A stretch of DNA of 64,000 nt from the NCBI RefSeq assembly GCF_964275005.1, contig NC_092696.1:26372572-26436571 (forward strand). Direction: 5' to 3'. The notes beneath the pieces were generated by a model. It was not told where the DNA came from, made no database searches, and saw only the letters and a program-made list of their open reading frames with translations. Below, one piece after another: positions 57,140-64,000 of this stretch (the first letter of the stretch is position 1; every line of letters starts with the position of its first letter). A program made the translations under genes and the position numbers. Source of the stretch: Diadema setosum (Eukaryota > Echinodermata > Echinoidea > Diadematoida > Diadematidae).

Positions 57140-60100
57140 CAACGGCGTAGCCAGGATTTCATCTTAGGGAGGGCGGTTAGCCTGCGAGGGAGCGAAGCGA
57201 CCGAGCCCGAGCGAGCGGAGCGAGCGAGGGGGGAGGGTGTGGGAGGGGGGTTTCCCCCCTCCCACGGTAAGAACTTTTTGCATTTGGATGTTGTAAATGG
57301 TGCAATTTGATGCATGTTTTTGCGCATTTTATCGACGTGAAACAGTCCCACTTGTTTATGGTAGCAGTTCATTTTGATGTAGATTATTATTGAACAATTT
57401 GCCTATAACATGGTATAATTTAAATACACCTCTTGTATTAATTCTGTTCACTGAATATCATGAACGCGACTGAACCCGAGCGAGCGGAGCGAGCGAGGGG
57501 GGATGGGAGTGTGTGGGAGGGGGTGTCCCCCCTCCCACGGTAAGAACTTTTTGCATTTTGATGTTACAAATGGTGCAATTTGATGCATGTTTTTGCGCGT
57601 TTTATCGACGTGAAACAGTCCCACTTGTTTATGGTAGCAGTATATTTTAGTGTAGATTATTGTTGAACAATTTGCCTATAAAATGGTATAATTTAGATAC
57701 ACTTCTTGTATTAATTCTTTTCACTGAATATCATGAACGTGACTGAACCTGAGCGAGCGGAGCGAGCGAGGGGGGAGGGGAGGGTGTGGGAGGGGGGTTT
57801 TCCCCCTCCCACGGTGAGAACTTTTTACATTTTGATTTTGCAAATGGTGCAATTTTGATGCATGTTTTTGCGTGTTTTAACGACGTGAAACAGTCCCACT
57901 TGTTTAAGATTGCAGTATATTATAGTGTAGATTATTATTGAACAATTTGCCTATAAAATGGTATAATTCCAATACACTTCTTGTATTGATTCTTTTCACT
58001 GAATAACATGAACGCGACTGAACCCGAGCGAGCGGAGCGAGCGAGGGGGGAGGGAAGGGTGTGGGAGGGGGGTGTCCCCCCTCCCACGATAAGAACTTTT
58101 TGCATTTTGATGTTGCAAATGGTGCAATTTGATGCATGTTTTTGCGCGTTTTATCGACGTGAAACAGTCCCACTTGTTTAAGGTAGCAGTATATTTTAGT
58201 GTAGATTATTATTGAACAATTTGCCTATAAAATGGTATAATTCAAATACACTTCTTGTATTAATTCTCTTCACTGAATATCATGAACGCGACTGAACCCG
58301 AGCGAGCGAGCGAGGGGGTAGGGGAGGGTGAGGGTGAAACCCCCTCCCACCGTGAGAACTTTTTACATTTTGATTTTGCAAATGGTGCAATTTGATGCAT
58401 GTATTTGCGTGTTTTAACGACGTGAAACAGTCCCACTTGTTTAAGATTGCAGTATATTTTAGTGTAGATTATTATTGAACAATTTGCCTATAAAATGGTA
58501 TAATTCCAATACACTTCTTGTATTAATTCTTTTCACTGAATATCATGAACGCGAGTGAACCCGAGCGAGCGGAGCGAGCGAGGGGGTAGGGGAGGGTGTG
58601 GGAGGGGGGTTTCCCCCCTCCCACGGTGAGAAGTTTTTACATTTTGATTTTGCAAATGGTGCAATTTTATGCATGTTTTTGCGTGTTTTAACGACGTGAA
58701 ACAGTCCCACTTGTTTAAGATTGCAGTATATTTTAGTGTAGATTATTATTGAACAATTTGCCTATAAAATGGTATAATTCCAATACACTTCTTGTATTAA
58801 TTCTTTTCACTGAATATCATGAACGCGACTGAACCCGAGCGAGCGGAGCGAACGAGGGGGGAGGGAAGGGTGTGGGAGGGGGGTTTCCCCCCTCCCACGG
58901 TGAGAACTTTTTGCATTTTGATTTTGCAAATGGTGCAATTTGATGCATGTTTTTGCGCGTTTTATCGACGTGAAACAGTCCCACTTGTTTAAGGTAGCAG
59001 TATATTTTAGTGTAGATTATTATTGAACAATTTGCCTATAAAATGGTATAATTCAAATACACTTCTTGTATTAATTCTCTTCACTGAATATCATGAACGC
59101 GACTGAACCCGAGCGAGCGAGGGGGTAAGGGAGGGTGAGGGTGAAACCCCCTCCCACCGTGAGAACTTTTTACATTTTGATTTTGCAAATGGTGCAATTT
59201 GATGCATGTATTTGCGCGTTTTAACGACGTGAAACAGTCCCACTTGTTTAAGATTGCAGTATATATTAGTGTAGATTATTATTGAACAATTTGCCTATAA
59301 AATGGTATAATTCCAATACACTTCTTGTATTAATTCTTTTCACTGAATATCATGAACGCGAGTGAACCCGAGCGAGCGGAGCGAGCGAGGGGGTAGGGGA
59401 GGGTGTGGGAGGGGGGTTTCCCCCCTCCCACGGTGAGAAGTTTTTACATTTTGATTTTGCAAATGGTGCAATTTTTTGCATGTTTTTGCGTGTTTTAACG
59501 ACGTGAAACAGTCCCACTTGTTTAAGATTGCAGTATATTTTAGTGTAGATTATTATTGAACAATTTGCCTATAAAATGGTATAATTCCAATACACTTCTT
59601 GTATTAATTCTTTTCACTGAATATCATGAACGCGACTGAACCCGAGCGAGCGGAGCGAACGAGGGGGGAGGGAAGGGTGTGGGAGGGGGGTTTCCCCCCT
59701 CCCACGGTGAGAACTTTTTGCATTTTGATTTTGCAAATGGTGCAATTTGATGCATGTTTTTGCGCGTTTTATCGACGTGAAACAGTCCCACTTGTTTAAA
59801 GTAGCAGTATATTTTAGTGTAGATTATTATTGAACAATTTGCCTATAAAAATGATATAATTTAGATACACTTCTTGTATTAATTCTTTTCACTGTATATC
59901 ACGAACTCCAATAATTCCAATACACTTACACTGAATATCATGAACGCTGTCTGTTCAGCAATCAAACAGAAAAAGCATGCACACAAGGGTGTAGATAGGG
60001 GCATATCCCCTCCCACACGAAGGTGATTTTGCGTTTTCAGACCTGAAATTCAGCGATCTGGTGCAAATTTTTGGTGCAACACTTTTTCATCGAAGTGTTA

Positions 60101-60842
60101 AAATCACGGAATTTAGCTCTTATTCCGAATGTGCACCATTTGTGCGTATGTATAAAGTCTAGTGAGGTAGAACTTAGGGGAAGGGGGATTCCCCCTCCCG
60201 CTCGCGGAGCTTTTGCGTTTTTAGAATTGAAATAAAGCGATCTTGGTATAGCCACAGTCTACTTCTTTGCATGGCGGGGGGGGGGGCGAGCAGGAAGAAG
60301 GCCTTTTTAAGGTTGAAATTGAGATATCTCGTATACGCATAATACGCATATTTGATGGAATCAACATTTGGGTAATCAAAAAAAAAAAAAAAAAAACTGA
60401 TGGGGGGGGGGGGCTGAGGGAGGAAAGGGTCGATTAAAAGGGGAAATTCCCCTTATACATGAGGGAACCTTCAGTTTTCGGAATATTAGTGAAAAGTCTT
60501 GTGCACTCAGAATTATTCAGAATTTTTTGTAAATCTAAAAAGTGTACTTAGCTAGGGAAAGAGGTATAGAGGGGAGGGTTTGGGAGGGGGATACCCCCTC
60601 CCAAGCACGAGAGATTTTGCATATTTTGAATTGAAATTCAACGATCTGGTGCACACTTTGAGTGAAATATTAAAAAAGAAATATCTTATTTGATGAAAGG
60701 TTGCAAAGGAGACCCGCTTCATGTGCATGCATACAGTATACACGCATTTTTTTTTTCCGCCTCCCAACTCCTCGGTCCAAATCTTAGGGGGGGGGGGGGG
60801 CGACCGCCCCCATCGCCCCCCCCCCCCCTGGCTACGCCAGTG
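57140..60842. mobile_element. Non-autonomous hAT-like element carrying a tandem array
   Basis: 3703 bp with inverted ends: left CAACGGCGTAGCCAGG (57140-57155), right the complement of CCTGGCTACGCCAGTG (60827-60842). The 8 bp target duplication GTTTGAAG on both sides is the hAT hallmark. Removing the element and one duplication restores the reading frame of the LINE at its NYRPIS motif. No transposase is encoded; the interior is a ~274 bp tandem array (57160-59900) plus GAAATTCAGCGATCTGGTG-type sequence (59980-60700) and G/C runs near the right end. Confidence 0.9.
57160..59900. repeat. ~274 bp tandem array with three-monomer higher-order repeat
   Basis: GAACGCGACTGAACCCGAG (or variants) starts at 57462, 57735, 58010, 58284, 58547, 58821, 59095, 59354 and 59628, with a divergent leading unit at about 57180 and a decayed trailing one at about 59893. 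Spacing is 273-275 bp, with shorter units of 259-263 bp. The pattern of unit variants repeats every three monomers (58010 to 58821 is 811 bp; 58821 to 59628 is 807 bp). Each monomer has a hairpin of GTGGGAGGGGGG against CCCCCCTCCCAC. Confidence 0.92.
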
Positions 60843-60850
60843 GTTTGAAG
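60843..60850. repeat. 8 bp target duplication (right) of the hAT-like element
   Basis: GTTTGAAG, matching 57132-57139. Confidence 0.9.
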
Positions 60851-61363
60851 GCGCATCTTTAGCTCCCTTTTTATAAACATGTAGTACCTTAGCAATCTTA
60901 AGCGCATCAGGAAATACGCCAGATGATATTGATAAATTATGATATATGGTGAGCTATGTACCGAACAGCATCAAGTATAACTCTTACCGGGATGTCATCA
61001 TATCCACATCCTTTATTTGCGTTCAAAGAGAGAATAATACGATGTACTTCAATCACCGTCACAGGTAACATGAAAAATGATTTATCAACTTCTCCTTTCA
61101 CGAAAGTGTAAGCATCGTTTTCACTAATTTCTGTTTTCTTAGCTAAATTTTCCCTGATTTCAGCAAAAAAAAAAAAAATGATTGAACCCTTCACGTATTT
61201 CTCGAGGTGTTTTGCATTCCTTTCTAACACCATTCTCAGAAGCCTGAAGTTTCTCTTCAATCAATTTATCTATTTTATCTTTCTTTTTGTTTAATATTTC
61301 ATTAATGTGGTTCCACGTTTTCCGTATATCCTTATTTCTATCAAAAAGTTCATAATAATGCAT
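60851..61363 (-). pseudogene. LINE N-terminal reverse transcriptase part and linker
   Basis: The minus-strand frames at 61363-61160 (RKTWNHINEILNKKKDK) and 61260-60937 (SLNANKGCGYDDIPVRVI) are adjacent pieces of one protein with a frameshift at a poly(A/T) run near 61165. The part toward 60851 encodes SGVFPDALKIAKVLHVYKKG and then meets the hAT insertion. Confidence 0.8.
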
Positions 61364-61393
61364 CGACTTTGCTTTCCGTAAAACCTTTGTTAA

Positions 61394-61737
61394 AGGGGAA
61401 GGCTAGTAAGTGATCAGTGGGAATCAGTGGACATGCTGGGAGATGCTGGGGGATTCATTCAAGAGTTCATTGTATATCTATTGTTGTGTGAAAATAATTT
61501 GCTTCAGAAAGGCCTCATATTCAAGTAATGTGCAGATTAATGCTCCGTCACTGACCAGGGACGCTAACCTGGAAGCATTAAACTGCACATTACTTGAATA
61601 TGAGACCATTTTGAAGCAAATCATTTTCACACAACAATAGATATACAATGAACTCTTGAATGAATCCCATAAGGATTGGAACAATCATCTCCCAGCATGT
61701 CCACTGATTCCCACTGATCACTTACTAGCCTTCCCCT
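61394..61737. mobile_element. 344 bp foldback MITE at TTAA inside the LINE
   Basis: TTAA at 61390-61393 and 61738-61741 bracket long inverted arms beginning AGGGGAAGGCTAGTAAGTGA and ending TCACTTACTAGCCTTCCCCT. Pairing continues for most of the length (CCACTGATTCCCACTGATC and so on). It interrupts the LINE linker; removing it with one TTAA restores the LINE frame. piggyBac-like by target. Confidence 0.88.
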
Positions 61738-61741
61738 TTAA

Positions 61742-62841
61742 GGTATTTCTATAGCGTTTGTATTTCACGATTAAATCGATATCGTGTTTACACGCAAGTA
61801 CCTGTTTATACAATTCATACTTTTTTGAAATTGATTTTGCTATCGCAGGTGTAATCCATGGCTTCTTCCCACGATGTTTTCTTATTTTTGGTGGAATATG
61901 TGTGTCACAAAGACTCGATAAGATCAAAAGAAATGAATCGTACGCATTATTTACATCGGTATAGTCATAAACATTTTTCCCATGAAATACAATCTAAGTC
62001 ATTCCCTAATGCTACTGGAGAATAGGTTGCATAGTTGCGGAACCTTTTTTCGGAGGCATGAGGTTTCAATCTTGTTTTTTGGAAATAACACTCAAACAAA
62101 GCAAAAACAGGTAAGTGATCTGACATATCAGCTAATATGGTTCCAGCTGAAATTTGACACGAATTGATATTTGAATAAATGGTCAATCAAAGAGCTACTA
62201 TGTCTAAGTATTCGTGTAGGTGTTTTAAAAAGTTGTTGCACACCATAGCATTCCATCATTGATATATACTCACTAGTTTTGTCATCTTCCGAAAGTAAAT
62301 TGATGTTGAAATCACCAAGAATAATGCACTCGTTTCTATCTAAGCTCATTTGATGCAATACATCGTTTAAACTGTTACAGAAATCATCAATTTTTCTATC
62401 CTGGTTTTCTGTAAACAGTACCAACAATAATATGCGTGTTACCATGTTCTACTTTCATCAAGAGCGATTCCGTATTCGGTATTAGCGATATCACGCATGC
62501 GCGTGTAACGCAACTCGGGAGTGTAAGTACATTGCTACACCACCTCCTCTACCATCATTTCGACTTTGGTATTCAAAGTTATAATCAAACAATTTATACA
62601 GATTCGGGTTATCGACATGCCATATTTCTGAAATTCCAGTGATCTTGAATTTAGATTGTATAGCGCTGTTTCAAACAACAATTGTAATTCGTCGAAGTTC
62701 GCATTAATGGATTGAATGTGATACGCTGAGTGTGCAATTCATTTCACATGGAAATGTAAGTAGATCATTCGGGCTTAGATTGAAATGATTTTCCGACAAT
62801 AAATTATCAACTAAATCGTTCTGAAAGCGTCGTGTATTCAT
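61742..62841 (-). pseudogene. LINE APE-type endonuclease and linker start
   Basis: A start Met at 62841 is followed by a region needing a frameshift near 62720, then NDGRGGGVAMYL (about 62550), LGDFNINLL (about 62315), SLIDHLF (about 62185) and SDHLPVFA (about 62120), the usual order of APE endonuclease motifs. 61927-61718 continues with PWITPAIAKSISKK. Multiple frameshifts; inactive. Confidence 0.82.
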
Positions 62842-62924
62842 ATTTTAATATTTTACACTATATACATAACATAATATCATGATATTAAACAGTGTAAAGC
62901 CACAAGTAGACTATATAATCTACT

Positions 62925-63230
62925 TAATATTCCGAAGATCCTCCTCACAGCAAATGACAATCGCTGGAGAGTCAGAGTTTTTTCCTTACAAGGATTCTGG
63001 CGTTCGATGTCCAGAGGTACCTGTAATTGGCCTTCCTTCTCTCCACGTTGGCCTTCGCAAGTAGCTGCCTGGTGGCTGGCAAGAGATTCTCGTTTATGAA
63101 GACCCTCTGATTCTTGGTTTTGCCCCCAGGTTCTTTCTTCCGCTATACACAGCATCTCGGGCACGTCGTGTCGTGAATCGTACTATTATGGGCCTTGGAG
63201 GTCCGCCTTTCTCTTTTTTCGGCCCGAAAA
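62925..63230 (-). pseudogene. LINE ORF1 C-terminal fragment
   Basis: In two frames separated by one frameshift near 63105: GGPPRPIIVRFTTRRARDAV, then VFINENLLPATRQLLAKA and RYLWTSNARILVRKK. These strings are typical of the C-terminal part of ORF1 proteins of L1/L2-like elements. The sequence stops at about 63230, so the LINE is 5' truncated. Confidence 0.7.
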
Positions 63231-63479
63231 AAAAAAAGAGAAATTAATGCTCAACAAAATTAATGCTATACCATCTCTTTAAACGTCGTCTCTTGTTTAG
63301 ATTTTGCGAAAACGATCAAGAAACAGCATACCCGTGACACAACTAGACCCAATTTCCCCTATTTATGTGAATATAATATACCCTGCCTGAATCTAATACC
63401 CTTCTAAACTGGCTTCCAAACATGTTAAACACGTCTTACCCGTCACGTATAAGAGTTCAGAGTATTCTTGCTTTTCATT

Positions 63480-63907
63480 CAACAACAAAAACAATTACAG
63501 CATCGTAGGCCTTCATTATGAATAAGCAATGGGAAAATGAAGAAAAGAAAAGCTGGCAAGAAAGGCAAGGTCGTGCAACCCTGATGGAAACCTCGTTATT
63601 ATCCCATTAATATCACAGAAAGCATGCGGATAATGGGATATTTTCCTGGCTACTTTTGATATTTCCAACCTACACACCTTGGCTCGGCGGAGAATAAAAG
63701 TGTTCATTATTCTAAGTGATTGTCACTGCAGTGATGATATACAAAAACAATGAATTGATTATAGCGAAGCATCTATATACTCGCAGAATATCTGTCTCCG
63801 TTGATCAGTTGTGTTCTCTCAAGTCATTGGCAAGTCTATAGGTCGTCTTATACCGTCTGCAGCTGCTAAGCACTATAGTCTTCAGCACCATTAAGGCCAA
63901 AAGAACA
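63480..63907 (+). promoter_or_regulatory. Upstream region of the second EGF/Methyltransf_FA-type gene
   Basis: Homologous to the promoter regions of exons A and B: AAAAACAATTA, GAAAAGAAAAGCTGGCAA, CGTGCAACCCTGATGGAAA and GAAAGCATGCGGATAATGG recur at 35255-35430 and 37105-37265. A TATA-like TCTATA lies at 63835-63840, 68 bp before the ATG. Conservation over ~400 bp suggests shared regulation across the cluster. Confidence 0.6.
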
Positions 63908-63980
63908 ATGACGGCAACTGCGTTGCTACGGAAATTTCTCATAATATGCGTTTTCAACACTCTCTTGGCGTTTTACTGCG
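63908..63980 (+). CDS. First coding exon of a paralogous secreted protein (partial gene)
   Basis: 73 nt from ATG to a GTAAGT donor at 63981, phase 1 end as in exons A and B. It encodes MTATALLRKFLIICVF, then NTLLAFYC, a signal peptide clearly related to VALLWKFPGCLLNTLLGFYC. Its start corresponds to the second Met of exons A and B. The rest of the gene lies beyond the window. Confidence 0.8.
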
Positions 63981-64000
63981 GTAAGTAAAAATGTTGGCAC

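Larger units (their letters stand above)
55600..63230 (-). mobile_element. CR1/L2-like LINE, 5' truncated and interrupted twice
   Basis: Minus strand. It has a (ATTTC)n-type tail at 55600-55615, reverse transcriptase (57139-55816 and 61260-60851), a linker (61927-61160), an APE-type endonuclease (about 62841-61965) and the C-terminal end of ORF1 (about 63225-62925). A 3.7 kb hAT-like element (57140-60842) and a 344 bp TTAA MITE (61394-61737) sit inside it. Without them it is about 3.6 kb. Frameshifts and lost catalytic residues make it dead. The family assignment is from motif style only. Confidence 0.85.

Noticed and set aside
57100..58173. Minus-strand frames sharing MHQIAPFTTSKCKK and WEGG words (also 33432-33748)
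   Set aside because: They repeat because they fall in the tandem array monomers; the reading is a by-product of the repeat, with no domain and no start context.

Overview
This is a repeat-dense, AT-rich, intron-rich animal genomic window. There is no operon structure, no prokaryotic gene packing, no rRNA gene and no convincing functional tRNA gene. A secreted EGF plus farnesoic-acid-O-methyltransferase-like (Methyltransf_FA) domain protein, a Ty3/gypsy element, a CR1/L2-like LINE, tRNA-derived SINEs and many TTAA-flanked MITEs point to a marine invertebrate, most plausibly a deuterostome such as an echinoderm. The species cannot be read from the sequence.

Layout. (1) 1-24,300 has no confident host gene. 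It holds a 7.8 kb candidate DNA transposon bounded by inverted repeats (951-8721) with tandem arrays and degenerate exon-like pieces inside, about ten copies of an ~85-95 bp TTAA-flanked palindromic element confined to this part of the window, nested TTAA elements, and a ~0.9 kb long inverted repeat. (2) 24,333-29,074 is a complete-ended but internally deleted Ty3/gypsy retrotransposon on the minus strand. Its 221 bp LTRs read as identical and it has a 5 bp target duplication. (3) 29,080-34,900 holds MITEs and G-rich arrays. (4) 34,983-53,090 is the one well-supported host gene, on the plus strand. It has five coding exons, all four introns are phase 1, and the product is 280 aa: signal peptide, Cys-containing N-terminal region, EGF domain, Methyltransf_FA domain. 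Its promoter and first exon are tandemly duplicated (35,673 and 37,518), giving two possible start exons. The introns hold SINEs, MITEs and a 4.3 kb foldback element made of inverted tandem arrays. (5) 55,600-63,230 is a dead LINE on the minus strand. It is split by a 3.7 kb hAT-like element that carries a ~274 bp tandem array with three-monomer higher-order structure, and by a 344 bp TTAA MITE. (6) 63,480-64,000 is the promoter and first coding exon of a paralogue of the EGF/Methyltransf_FA gene, cut by the window end, so the host content is a tandem cluster of secreted proteins.

Most length is transposon-derived, and several insertions can be dated relative to one another by nesting. No computation or database search was run. 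Family names rest on motifs, terminal repeats and target duplications read by eye.
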